NCBI GenBank assembly: GCA_031761405.1
Contig: JASEVX010000132.1
Coordinates: forward strand, 372,001 to 436,000
Source of the DNA: Serripes groenlandicus
Lineage: Eukaryota; Mollusca; Bivalvia; Cardiida; Cardiidae
Direction of reading: 5' to 3'
Length of the DNA: 64,000 nt
Shown: one piece after another, positions 45,468 through 56,543 of the stretch
Numbering within the stretch: the first letter of the stretch is position 1
How the letters are laid out: each line of letters opens with the position of its first letter
Notes under the pieces: generated by a model
Database searches by the model: none
The model's input: the letters and a program-made list of their open reading frames with translations, nothing else
What the model was told of the DNA's origin: nothing
Translations under genes and position numbers: made by a program

Positions 45468-45681
45468 TTAACCATTTCCCACATTTATACACATTTTGAC
45501 GCATCTGCTGCAGACAACTTTTGAAAAGCTTGTGTCATAACAAACAATTTCGCCTATTACCACAAAGTATTCAACATTGTTCAAATTTTACATTTTAATA
45601 CTAGTGATGTTGTTGCATGTTTTAACATAGATATTTTGATAGATGTCTGCTGCAAATTTGATGTATGAGAAAAAGAGTTAA
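45468..45681. mobile_element. TTAA-MITE copy, diverged, tandem to the previous one
   Basis: TTAACCATTTCCCACATTTA and GAAAAAGAGTTAA ends, only three bases after the neighbouring copy. Confidence 0.8.
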
Positions 45682-45969
45682 AAACAGATGAAGAAAAGAA
45701 TGGAAAATCTTGATAAATGAATGTTTAAATTTCATATAGAACTTGGTTGTCTATGTCCGACCATGCATCATGTCTGGCCTATGTCTCAACAACCACTGGC
45801 AAGAATTCACAGAAACTTTATGGGAAACTCCAATACTAACAGCAGATGTGTATGTTACCAGTTTGTCTAGAATCAAACATTTTTGTCACAATTATAGTAC
45901 TTTGATATGTTACAACTCTCTTAGGTTGTATTTATCAGTTTAAATGTTTTACTTATTAAATTTTTCCAG

Positions 45970-46119
45970 GTCGTCATACATTACTTGCTGGATTACCCAC
46001 TTGGAAAGAAGATCATTAAACACATTGAATTTTACATCTCTCAGTTGTCTTATGAAATGGAAAACGGAAGGGAGTCGGCCCTCGAAATAATGGTTACCTT
46101 CTTTACATCCTTCCCACAG
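45970..46119 (+). CDS. UTP20: UTP20-like exon 12
   Basis: Acceptor ATTTTTCCAG, donor GTGAGT. 50 codons in phase 0: VVIHYLLDYPLGKKIIKHIE, FYISQLSYEMENGRESALEI, MVTFFTSFPQ. L-D-Y-P-L-G and G-R-E-S-x-L-E are strongly conserved in UTP20. Confidence 0.93.
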
Positions 46120-46185
46120 GTGAGTGTATTTATAGTGCAGGGTTCCCGTTCTTCCTTGGAAACATGCTGGAATTTAAGACATCTT

Positions 46186-46401
46186 TTAACCCTTTCCCAC
46201 ATACATTAAATCTGCAGCAAATGACTTTGAAAACATATGGGCAAAAATATGGAAGTATAATAATTATTGAATGAAGTTGAAAATATTGTGTCAAAAGAAG
46301 AAATTTCTCATCATGAGGAATTTCTCCTTTTGATGTTATGTATTCCAATAGCCATCTGCTGCAGATGCGTATACAAATGTCTGCAATCGGGAAAGGGTTG
46401 A
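46186..46401. mobile_element. TTAA-MITE copy
   Basis: TTAACCCTTTCCCACATACA and CGGGAAAGGGTTGA ends. Confidence 0.85.
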
Positions 46402-47101
46402 AGTCTTTGGAAGTTCTTGAAATTGAAAAGAACATGCAGATAATCTGGATTTTTCCATAAAATGTTGGATCATTGTGCATTATAATTGTAAAAGAGAAAT
46501 GAATAATGCAGACTAAGATAAGATTGAACATGTTTGCAGTTCATTCTTGGTTTTTGTCTATGTTAATTGCAAAAATCATCATAAGTTGCATATAGCAAAA
46601 TAAAAGGTAAATTGAAGTTGAAGTACATTTTGTCATCTTTTTGGACTAAAACAGTCAATCAAAATAAATTTAAAGGGACTGTTGGCTATAAGTCACAGGA
46701 GAAACTTCTGAAAAGAATTTTTGTCCTTCATTTACCCAGAAGGATCTTGCCATTCCTACAATGTAAATCTACAGCAGACAAGAATATTATTATGGAACAT
46801 ATGTGAACAATTTTAGAATAGGGTAGAAAAAATTGTAGGACAATTAGAAATTGCTCAATAGGAGCAGTTTCTCCTTTACCTACATTGATTTCAAAAAGCC
46901 ATTATGCCACAGATGCAATGCAATCGATAGGTAAGTGGTCTGCATTATGGAAATGCATATGTGTCATGGTAACATTCATTTGCATAGCAAACAGAAATGC
47001 AGAGGGTCATGACATAATCTATGTGTTATCCCTTTCCCACATGCAACAAATATGCAGCATAAACATCTGGGAAATATAGTAAAGACAGATAAATTGAAGA
47101 A
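46402..47101. other. Intron with MITE remnants
   Basis: 46740-46930 keeps a degenerate TTAA-MITE core (GAAATTGCTC...GAGCAGTTTCTCC). 47030-47060 is another left end (CCCTTTCCCACATGCAACAA) that is split by the 160-bp MITE that follows. Confidence 0.5.
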
Positions 47102-47261
47102 CAGGCAAACCTGTGCCGAAGACCATCTTTGGCTAGTAATTCCCTGTGTATAGCAACCACACTTTTATTTTCCAGATTACTCATTTCTGCATAAATGACC
47201 CTGCAATTAAAGACCAGAATTGTGCCTTCCAATGGGTGGTCTTTATACACAGGTTCCACTG
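47102..47261. mobile_element. 160-bp MITE with AACCTGTG termini
   Basis: Inverted ends: GGCAAACCTGTGCCGAAGACC at the left pairs with GGTCTTTATACACAGGTTCC at the right. It sits inside a TTAA-MITE whose core resumes at 47275 (TTTGTGGCAAAAGGAGAAAA). Confidence 0.65.
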
Positions 47262-47899
47262 TAAATAATTAAGACTTTGTGGCAAAAGGAGAAAATGCTC
47301 AGTATGAGCAATTTCTCCTTTTGATAAAATGTTTTCAAATACTGTATACAGGTGTAAAAAGTTTATACTGTTTCAACTTTTAAAATGTGATATATTCAGG
47401 GAAATTCAAAGCAGACCACATAAGGGCTATTCCAGTTGAACATATGTCCCACCCCAGGACGGCAAAATAAAAAAATTCTATAGGGGGAAGGTCTTTTTCT
47501 TAATTTGCTACTGTAGGGGGTGGTGAAAAGTCCAATTTCGCTTCTAAAGGGGGGCATCATTTTCTTTTTTGCCTCTGTCCGTATCTGCTCATTTAAATTG
47601 ACTGCAGAGATTCAGAATCAGATTGGCGTCGGGCATCGGAAATATGACATCGCTAGAGTTAATCTCCGCGAAGCCAACTGAAAAATATCATGTGCAGTAG
47701 ACGCATTTTGATTCATAATAAACAAAAAGCGTTTTGTCGAGTTACGTACGCGCTTCATAGCAGTTACAATGCATTAAAGTATACTACATGTAAAGCGTCT
47801 AATGATCATTGATGTAAAACTTGATTTCATTGGCTGGCTCATTAAATATCGGCCAATCGTAGGGCCTCTTTTAAGAACCCGGATTAAACCCTTTCAAAA

Positions 47900-48353
47900 T
47901 GTCGGAACTAAAACATTTTCGACAATCGCTTTTTTTTTCGGAAAGATAACGCGTCGACAAGCATTAAAACGGAAAAAATAATCAAAATTCAGCCGATTAA
48001 GAACAAATGCCCAACTCCTCAATAAGTACTGTACCTGATTTGCCTGTCAAATCGTCTAGAACATTTCAAAATTTCTGGCTGAGCATATTTCAATGCAGAA
48101 AAACGGCTACAATTTGTGCACACAACATATAAAAAATGCATTGACAGACGGGACTTCCTATTTTCGGACCAGTACATTAAAGAGGCACGCAGACAGCAAA
48201 AACCATAAGGCCTCTGTGATTTGTGCAAATCTGCTGCCAAACTTTGAACAAGTTGTGATAAAGGCCAGCAGCGAAAATGAAAAGGCCATAATTTACAAGA
48301 CACTCAAAACGTTTTTTGGTCTAAAAAAAAGAAGAGAATCCCCCACATCATAA
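47900..48353 (+). pseudogene. Broken transposon-type zinc-finger ORF
   Basis: Starts MSELKHFRQS at 47900 and is frame-shifted at least twice (around the T run at 47931-47938 and near 48090). The clearest part, 48093-48353, reads NGYNLCTQHI, then TDGTSYFRTSTLKRH and ADSKNHKAS, and ends with a basic FFGLKKRRES. G-T-S-x-F-R-x-S-T-L-x-R-H with following x-x-H is the pattern of TTF/BED-like zinc fingers in hAT-derived proteins (ZNF862, C17orf113 kin), from memory. No catalytic domain follows; the frame stops at 48351. Probably a remnant of the transposon that contains it. Confidence 0.55.
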
Positions 48354-48773
48354 ATATACAAGCCTACTTGAATTTTTAAACATTTAAGACTGTCCAGGTA
48401 TATCACCTGTCACATAGTGGAAATGCTTCATTTTCCTCTGAAACCACAGTCAATTAGATGACTTTTTCTCTTCCCTCTTTACTTATGTTTAAATTTAGTT
48501 TAAAGAGAAAATTACAATACTTCACTCCAGCTTAACACTAAATAAGTTTAAAATACAAGCTAGACAGTCACCTGAAGAAGACTTTTGAAAACATTGTGGA
48601 AAAGAATAAATTGCTCATTTCTCCTTTTGCCACAATGTTTTCTTAACCTGTTAGTATATTAACTGTAATTCTAAAAGGTTTTCAATATTGCTGCAGATTT
48701 TTAATAGGTGTTCATCAGTAAGTGTAAGTTTGGAAAGCGTATCTAAAAGTGGCCTTTCTGGGTTTGAATTTTT
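48354..48773. other. Transposon interior with a degenerate TTAA-MITE
   Basis: 48570-48660 keeps the core hairpin (AAACATTGTGG, TTTCTCCTTTTGCCACAATG). No gene. Confidence 0.5.
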
Positions 48774-49851
48774 AGCTCACCTGAGCTTTGCTCAAGGCGA
48801 GTTATTGTGATCGCCTTTTGTCCGGCAACTTTTTCTCCTCAGTAACCAGTGGGTCAATTGGGCTGAAACTTCACAGAAAGCATCCTCCCAATGGCCTCAC
48901 CAGAATTCCTTCAAATTTTTGGGATCCATGCAGAATTCTGGTTTCCATGGCAACGAAATGAAAAAACTTCAGAATTCTTCTTCTGCCAAACTGGTTGACA
49001 GATTTTCAAATCATTTTTTAGAAATGTTCCTTGGGTGACCCTCTATCAGATTCCTTGAAGCTGTGTTGATTGGTCAAAAAACATGGCCGCCAGAGGGGCG
49101 GGGCTATTTTGACTTATATGACTAAGGTGAAAACTTAAAAAATCTTCTTCTCCAAAAATGTCTGGCCGATTTTCAAATAATTTTGTAGAAATGTTCCTTG
49201 GGTGACCCTCTATCATTTAACTCTAATTTGACTTATATGGCTATAGTGAAAACTTTAAAAATCTTCTCCTCCAAAGGTGTCAGGCCGATTTTTATACGAC
49301 CGTTTCTTAAAAACGGTACGTATTATGGTATGGTCATACATGTCCGTCCGTCCCTCCGTCCGTTCGGGTTTACCACACTTTTTTCCTACATACTTTGAGC
49401 TATTGAGCTGAAATTTTGTATAAGGCTTTGTAGTGATGTGTCACAGATCAAGTTCATATTTCATGGGATTTCGTAAATCGTAAATATTTGTAAAGAAGTT
49501 CCTGACGGGCGTATTATGTACCGCGGTACTCTTGTTTAATAATTTTGTAGAAATGTTCCTTGGGTGACCCTCCATCAGATATCTTGAAGCCATTTTGATT
49601 GGTCATAAAAAAAATGGCATCCAGGGAGCGGAGCTATTTTGCCTTATATGGATATAGTGGACCTTAAAAAATCTTCTCCTCCGAAAGTGTCTGATCTATT
49701 TTCAAAAGATTTACTAGAAATGTTCCTAGGGTGACCCTCTTAGATTTTTTCAAGCCAAGCCAAGGTAGGAAACTACCAGGGGGCAGGGCTTATATTGCTA
49801 TAGTGAAAAGAAAAATCTGGTGAGCGATCCAGGGCCATCATGGCCCTCTTG
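48774..49851 (+). mobile_element. HINE-D copy 6, host of HINE-J
   Basis: 5' AGCTCACCTGAGCTTTGC, 3' CTGGTGAGCGATCC, GGGCCATCATGGCCC, CTTG. Interrupted at 49294-49534. Confidence 0.9.
49294..49534 (+). mobile_element. HINE-J copy (241 bp)
   Basis: 5' ATACGACCGTTTC with the hairpin CCGTTTC-TTAA-AAACGG, a short GTCC tract, 3' ACGGGCGTATTATG, perfect palindrome GTACCGCGGTAC, TCTTG. The host HINE-D resumes at once. Confidence 0.88.
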
Positions 49852-49881
49852 TTTAAGTTTAGGACAAAATGGCCTGTTTTT

Positions 49882-52800
49882 ATACCCCCCGGCAAACAAA
49901 TTATACCCCCCGGCAAACAAAGTTTGGGGGGGTATATAGGAATCACCCTGTCTGTCCGTCTGTCCGTCTGTCCGTATGTCCACATTTCTTGTAAGCACTA
50001 CTCCTCCTAAACGGCTCAATGGATTTGGTTCAAACTTTACATGAAGGTTACACATCATATGTAGATATGCATGAAGGAAGATCACACGCCTCGGACTCTT
50101 CCAAGGGGAGATAATTTAACTTAGAGGTTATCTGCGAGGGACTCCTGTGCACATACCTCCACATTTCTTGTAAGCACTACTCCTCCTAAACGGCTCAATG
50201 GATTTGGTTCAAACTTTACATGAAGGTTACACATCATATGTAGATATGCATGAAGGAAGATCATATGCCTCGGATTCTTCCAAGGGCAGATAATTCAACT
50301 TAGAGGTTACCTGCGAGGGACTCCTGTGCACATACCTCCACATTTCTTGTAAGCACTACTCCTCCTAAACGGCTCAATGGATTTGGGTCAAACTTTACAT
50401 GAAGGTTACACATCATATGTAGATATGCATAAAGGAAGATCATATGCCTCGGATTCTTCCAAGGGCAGAGCGAGGGACTCCTGTGCACATACCTCCACAT
50501 TTCTTGTAAGCACTACTCCTCCTAAACGGCTCAATGGATTTGGGTCAAACTTTACATGAAGGTTACACATCATATGTAGATATGCATAAAGGAAGATCAT
50601 ATGCCTCGGATTCTTCCAAGGGCAGATAATTCAACTTAGAGGTTACCTGCGAGGGACTCCTGTGCACATACCTCCACATTTCTTGTAAGCACTACTCCTC
50701 CTAAACGTCTCAATGGATTTGGTTCAAACTTTACATGAAGGTTACACATCATATGTAGATATGCATGAAGGAAGATCATACGCCTCGGATTCTTCCAAGG
50801 GCAGATAATTATACCCCCCGGCAAACAAAGTTTGGGGGGGTATATAGGAATCACCCTGTCTGTCCGTCTGTCCGTCTGTCCGTATGTCCACATTTCTTGT
50901 AAGCACTACTCCTCCTAAACGGCTCAATGGATTTGGTTCAAACTTTACATGAAGGTTACACATCATATGTAGATATGCATGAAGGAAGATCACACGCCTC
51001 AGACTCTTCCAAGGGGAGATAATTTAACTTAGAGGTTATCTGCGAGGGACTCCTGTGCACATACCTCCACATTTCTTGTAAGCACTACTCCTCCTAAACG
51101 GCTCAATGGATTTGGTTCAAACTTTACATGAAGGTTACACATCATATGTAGATATGCATGAAGGAAGATCATATGCCTCGGATTCTTCCAAGGGCAGATA
51201 ATTCAACTTAGAGGTTACCTGCGAGGGACTCCTGTGCACATACCTCCACATTTCTTGTAAGCACTACTCCTCCTAAACGGCTCAATGGATTTGGGTCAAA
51301 CTTTACATGAAGGTTACACATCATATGTAGATATGCATGAAGGAAGATCATATGCCTCGGATTCTTCCAAGGGCAGATAATTCAACTTAGAGGTTACCTG
51401 CGAGGGACTCCTGTGCACATACCTCCACATTTCTTGTAAGCACTACTCCTCCTAAACGGCTCAATGGATTTGGGTCAAACTTTACATGAAGGTTACACAT
51501 CATATGTAGATATGCATAAAGGAAGATCATATGTATCGGATTCTTCCAAGGGCAGATAATTCAACTTAGAGGTTACCTGCGAGGGACTCCTGTGCACATA
51601 CCTCCACATTTCTTGTAAGCACTACTCCTCCTAAACGGCTCAATGGATTTGGTTCAAACTTTACATGAAGGTTACACATCATATGTAGATATGCATGAAG
51701 GAAGATCATACGCCTCGGATTCTTCCAAGGGCAGATAATTCAACTTAGAGGTTGCCTGCGAGGGACTCCTGTGCACATACCTCTACATTTCTTGTAAGCA
51801 CTACTGAGTCAAACTGTATATGAAGGCTACACATTATATGTAGATATGCATGAAGGAAGATTTTTCTCCTCAGATTCTTCCAAGGGAAGATAAGCAAAGT
51901 AGAAACTTTACCAATGTATCCGATGCTTTGGGAGGGGAGCGGGGGGTATTCTTTAGTGAGCTTTGCTCACAGTATTTCTAGTTTAACTTAGAGGTTACCT
52001 GCGAGGGACTCCTGTGCACATACCTCCACATTTCTTGTAAGCACTACTCCTCCTTAACGGCTCAATGGATTTGGTTCAAACTTTACATGAAGGTTACACA
52101 TCATATGTAGATATGCATGAAGGAAGATCATACGCCTCGGATTCTTCCAAGGGCAGATAATTCAACTTAGAGGTTACCTGCGAGGGACTCCTGTGCACAT
52201 ACCTCCACATCTCTTGTAAGCACTACTCCTCCTAAATGGCTCAATGGATTTGGGTCAAACTTTACATGAAGGTTACACATCATATGTAGATATGCATGAA
52301 GGAAGATCATATGTATCGGATTCTTCCAAGGGCAGATAATTATACCCCCCGGCAAACAAAGTTTGGGGGGGTATATAGGAATCACCCTGTCTGTCCGTCT
52401 GTCTGTCTGTCTGTCTGTCCGTATGTCCACATTTCTTGTAAGCACTACTCCTCCTAAACGGCTCAATGGATTTGGTTCAAACTTTACATGAAGGTTACAC
52501 ATCATATGTAGATATGCATGAAGGAAGATCACACGCCTCGGACTCTTCCAAGGGGAGATAATTTAACTTAGAGGTTATCTGCGAGGGACTCCTGTGCACA
52601 TACCTCCACATTTCTTGTAAGCACTACTCCTCCTAAACGGCTCAATGGATTTGGTTCAAATTTTACATGAAGGTTACACATCATATGTAGATATGCATGA
52701 AGGAAGATCATACGCCTCGGACTCTTCCAAGGGGAGATAATTCAACTTAGAGGTTATCTGCGAGGGACTCCTGTGCACATACCTCCACATTTCTTGTAAG

Positions 52801-53494
52801 CACTACTCCTCCTAAACGGCTCAATGGATTTGGTTCAAACTTTACATGAAGGTTACACATCATATGTAGATATGCATGAAGGAAGATCACACGCCTCGGA
52901 CTCTTCCAAGGGGAGATAATTTAACTTAGAGGTTATCTGCGAGGGACTCCTGTGCACATACCTCCACATTTCTTGTAAGCACTACTCCTCCTAAACGGCT
53001 CAATGGATTTGGTTCAAATTTTACATGAAGGTTACACATCATATGTAGATATGCATGAAGGAAGATCATACGCCTCAGACTCTTCCAAGGGGAGATAATT
53101 CAACTTAGAGGTTATCTGCGAGGGACTCCTGTGCACATACCTCCACATTTCTTGTAAGCACTACTCCTCCTAAACGGCTCAATGGATTTGGTTCAAACTT
53201 TACATGAAGGTTACACATCATATGTAGATATGCATGAAGGAAGATCACACGCCTCGGACTCTTCCAAGGGGAGATAATTTAACTTAGAGGTTATCTGCGA
53301 GGGACTCCTGTGCACATACCTCCACATTTCTTGTAAGCACTACTCCTCCTAAACGGCTCAATGGATTTGGTTCAAACTTTACATGAAGGTTACACATCAT
53401 ATGTAGATATGCATGAAGGAAGATCACACGCCTCGGACTCTTCCAAGGGGAGCGGGGGGTATTCTTCAGTGAGCTTTGCTCACAGTATTTCTAG
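49882..53494 (+). mobile_element. HINE-B complex 3: nested and chained copies
   Basis: Four 5' ends (49882 stub of 20 bp, 49903, 50811, 52342) but only two 3' ends (51981, 53494). The copy 50811-51981 sits inside a 179-bp unit at GATAATT; the interrupted unit resumes at 51982. The copy starting at 52342 is inserted at the same point of another unit. The outer copies therefore lack their own 3' ends. Units are the same 179-bp family as the other HINE-B copies. Confidence 0.88.
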
Positions 53495-53820
53495 TTTTTT
53501 TTACATTTAGGACAGCTGTCTTAAAAGACCGAGTTGCAATCTGAATCACTGTGACAGACAGACTGCCCGATGAAGAAAAACCGCTTTGTTTTAACCACAT
53601 AATATATTTCTCATACGTAGTGTACAGAATTCGTTTGAAGACAAATTTTCGAGATACGATCAAAACGGTATGGTACTGTAAATCGGAAAAAAGTTATTTT
53701 GTTTAATTGTTGAATAAAGCTATTTGTGACCCTACATTTGTTCATCTGACTGTCGACTGGGGCATCTGTGTTCCATGGACACATTTTCTTGTTCAAATTT
53801 AATTTGAAATATCTTAATGA
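53495..53820. other. Transposon interior without recognised features
   Basis: AT-rich; no gene or repeat identified. Confidence 0.4.
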
Positions 53821-54040
53821 AGGCCTTTGTGGCGTGGTTGGTAATATGCTAGGTTAGTAACCTGAAGGTTCCGAGTTCGAGGCCTCCGCCTCTGATTTAT
53901 ATGAGGAAACTGTCAGTTGTTTGGGTTTGGCTTAGTACTGGGTCTTCCAGGAACAGAGGGTATGGATAACTGACCGCCTTTAAATGACCAAAGATGTTGA
54001 AAATCAGTCTTAAACCTCAATACAAATTCATGTGTATTTT
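53821..54040 (+). mobile_element. tRNA-derived SINE
   Basis: Head with an A-box-like TGGCGTGGTTGG (53830-53841) and a B-box-like GGTTCCGAGTTCGAGG (53868-53883), spaced as in a tRNA. A unique body follows, with GACCGCCTTTAAATGACC near the end. It differs from the 33205 family. Confidence 0.75.
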
Positions 54041-54370
54041 AATTCCTGTCAGAATCAACATCTTTACTTACGATGCAAGAGCAGAAACTTACTGTTGGAC
54101 CATGAATACACTTATAGTAAGTCCTAATCAGAAGTCCGACAAAACTGCTATTGAGGGTTGAAATTTGCAACAAAAAATATAAACTTCTAAAGGGGGTCCG
54201 AATTTGCTCAGAAAATATTCTAAAGGGGGTTCTTTTCTAGTCAAATAAACTTCTGAAGGGGGTTGGTCAATTTTGAAAGTGCCTTCCTGGGGTGGGACAT
54301 ATGTTTAACTGGAATAGCCCTAATTATCAGGGAAAGTATTTAACGTCATTTCTTCCGTTTTGAATTTCAG

Positions 54371-54545
54371 AAAACATTGGCAGAGTATGCAAGCCTGTTT
54401 TTCATCCCCATGTTAGCTAACCTAGTCAATGACAAATCAGCCAAGTGCCGGAAGTTGACAGCCCTGGCAATAAAGTCTTTACTGACAAATATAGACCACA
54501 ATAACAGGACCCACTTATTTAGTTTTGTGCTGGAATCACTCTCAA
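54371..54545 (+). CDS. UTP20: UTP20-like exon 13
   Basis: Acceptor TTTGAATTTCAG, donor GTAAGT. Phase 0 in, phase 1 out: KTLAEYASLFFIPMLANLV, NDKSAKCRKLTALAIKSLLT, HLFSFVLESLS. F-F-I-P and the N-D-x-S-A-x-C-(R/K)-K pattern match UTP20. Contiguous with exons 12 and 14. Confidence 0.92.
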
Positions 54546-55196
54546 GTAAGTAAAAGATTTGAGCAGCGTCGGGCGATTTGGGTTCTTATTGCAATTCCAT
54601 AATGGGATTACATAAGGGGATATTGTAGTCAAATGCATGGCACTTGAACTATATTATTGCCAGAAGTTAAGTCTGGGTATATGCAATATTCAGACAATAT
54701 TCAGATGAAACAAGAACCAAATCGCCAGACCTAGGTCATGTGTCTTTGACTATCACCTGATTGTAAGTCTATTTGTATATAGCTTAAACTGCTGGACAGA
54801 CAGAACATCTCTGCTAAAATTGTTAACTCAATTGAAAGTCATTCTTCTAATTGTTTCAGAAATTAATTAATTTTCCTCAGATTTTTGTTAAAAGTAGGAG
54901 ACTCCGATAACCTATCAGATGAAAGGTTTATCCTTAACCAAACAGATACATTTTGCTGCATATGCCGTTTACACTTTTTAAACCATTGTGGATAGGAGGA
55001 ATTGCTAGTAACACTCAATTTCTCCCTTCGCCTAAATGTTTTCAAATATTGTCAGTAATTATATATTGTGCAGTGATGGCTCAGTCAGAAATGATAGCGA
55101 CTTTGATATAACTAAATTTACCATCAAAATGGTGTTAAACAATAATCAATATATACTTTCATTTATAGAGATGTTCAATATATTTGGTTTGGTGTT
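54546..55196. other. Intron with a degenerate TTAA-MITE
   Basis: 54935-55060 retains a hairpin-like core (GGAGGAATTGCTAG, CAATTTCTCCCTTCGCC). Nothing else identified. Confidence 0.45.
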
Positions 55197-55414
55197 TTAA
55201 CCCTTTCCCTCATATAGACACTTTCTGACGCCTCTGCAGCAGACAGATTTTTGAAAACATAGTGACAAAAGAAGAAATTGCACAAAACAAATTGCCACAA
55301 TATTTTCCACTTTTTGTCATATGTTATCCATTCAACTATTGAGATTTTCTATGTTTTGACAAAATATGTTCAAAGTCGTCTGCTGCAGAATTGTCGTATG
55401 AGGGAAAGGGTTAA
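55197..55414. mobile_element. TTAA-MITE copy, full length
   Basis: TTAACCCTTTCCCTCATATA and GTATGAGGGAAAGGGTTAA ends; the right arm of the core hairpin is partly deleted. Confidence 0.9.
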
Positions 55415-56385
55415 TGTTGCATATTTTATATATGTAGGAAGGTGTTCAGTTCCTAATTATTCACTGTTATTCTGTAAATGTCATTTGCTAATGCATTTAG
55501 ATGATGGTCAAAGGGAGATAATCATTGTTTAATTTGCTTTATGTTTGGACAGGTTTAGCTCCCTTATTCCTTATGTTTTGTGATAATTTTCAGAATTTCA
55601 TTTTATTGCCATTCTTGTGTTTTATGTATGATGGAAAAGGACTTAATATGTTAAGCTATATATGTAATTTGAGGCAAATATCTGTAGATGTTAAAGTAAT
55701 ATGCATACATGTCAATTAGTTTTGCCATTTGGGAACTTCTTGTAAGACAAAGGAAGGACAACGAACGAACAACGAACGATGTAAAAATCTTTAGCACCTT
55801 GGGAAAGGAAAACAAGGTATTTAAACTTGTATCTTAGTACTTTTAATGTATTCATGTAGCTTAACTCTTAGTAGTTTCTGCATGAAGGCATTTATAAGGG
55901 ACTCGGAGATGATATTGCTGTTTTTGATAACAATGCAATAAAACCTGTTGACAATTTGTCTCCATTGTTTAGCAATGTTTTTAAGTTACAGAATGTATTG
56001 GTATTTGTAATACATGAAGAAAGAAGCTATATATATATACAGTTAATGCCATTATTATTATTGAAGAGACAGGAAAGCTACAGTTAACGTTCTTATCATT
56101 GTTTACTTCATTTTGAAGCTTTCTTGTTATAATTGGGTAAACCAGTACTGAAAGAAATGTTTGACAAGCAATATTAACCAGCAGTTTAAGTATTACGTCA
56201 TTGTATCATAGTGAAATTAAAGTAACGAATTTGGTATGGTTTGCAGCTCTCTGTATCATTGTGTATTTGATGTATTGATTATTTTTGTGATCAGTTGTTA
56301 ATTATGCCTTTCAGTTTTACGATTGATGGTAATGATTAATGGAAAGAAAAGAAAATAAAGAAAAGAAATTACCAAAACCCGTTAG
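55415..56385. other. AT-rich intron without recognised features
   Basis: No repeat family or exon identified. Contains a short ACGAACGA-type tract near 55760. Confidence 0.4.
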
Positions 56386-56540
56386 ACTTTATTCAATTGC
56401 CAAGGTGGCTACATATTCTTCAGTTACGTAACAGAACCCTTGCCTCCCAGTTGTGCGGTCAGTTTGTTAAAGTTGAAGGTCGTCTTAGTGGTCTCCTCCC
56501 TGTATTGGAGCAGCAGTTAGAACCAGGAAAATATTCAACA
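56386..56540 (+). CDS. UTP20: UTP20-like exon 14
   Basis: Acceptor AAAACCCGTTAG (weak) chosen because it restores phase with exon 13. Frame: LPRWLHILQLRNRTLASQLC, GQFVKVEGRLSGLLPVLEQQ, LEPGKYST. Conserved with UTP20 around the (L/V)-x-R-Q/T-L-A segment and the (V/I)-L-P-V-(I/L)-E stretch. The donor GTACCG consists of target bases plus the end of an inserted transposon; across the insertion the original would read GTATGTGAC. Confidence 0.88.
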
Positions 56541-56543
56541 GTA

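Larger units (their letters stand above)
47424..54320 (+). mobile_element. Terminal-inverted-repeat DNA transposon with large nested insertions
   Basis: Left end GGGCTATTCCAGTTGAACAT and right end (reverse complement) GGGCTATTCCAGTTAAACAT match over at least 40 bp with few differences. TAA flanks both ends (47421-47423, 54321-54323). Inside each end lie direct repeats of the TTCTAAAGGGGG type. A broken zinc-finger ORF lies at 47900-48353. HINE-D 6, the HINE-B complex and a SINE inserted later, so the original element was perhaps under 2 kb. The TAA duplication suggests PIF/Harbinger, while the zinc finger is of a kind seen with hAT; the superfamily is undecided. Confidence 0.75.

Noticed and set aside
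53821..53890. Functional tRNA gene
   Set aside because: A and B boxes are present but continue into a SINE body, and the acceptor stem does not pair convincingly.
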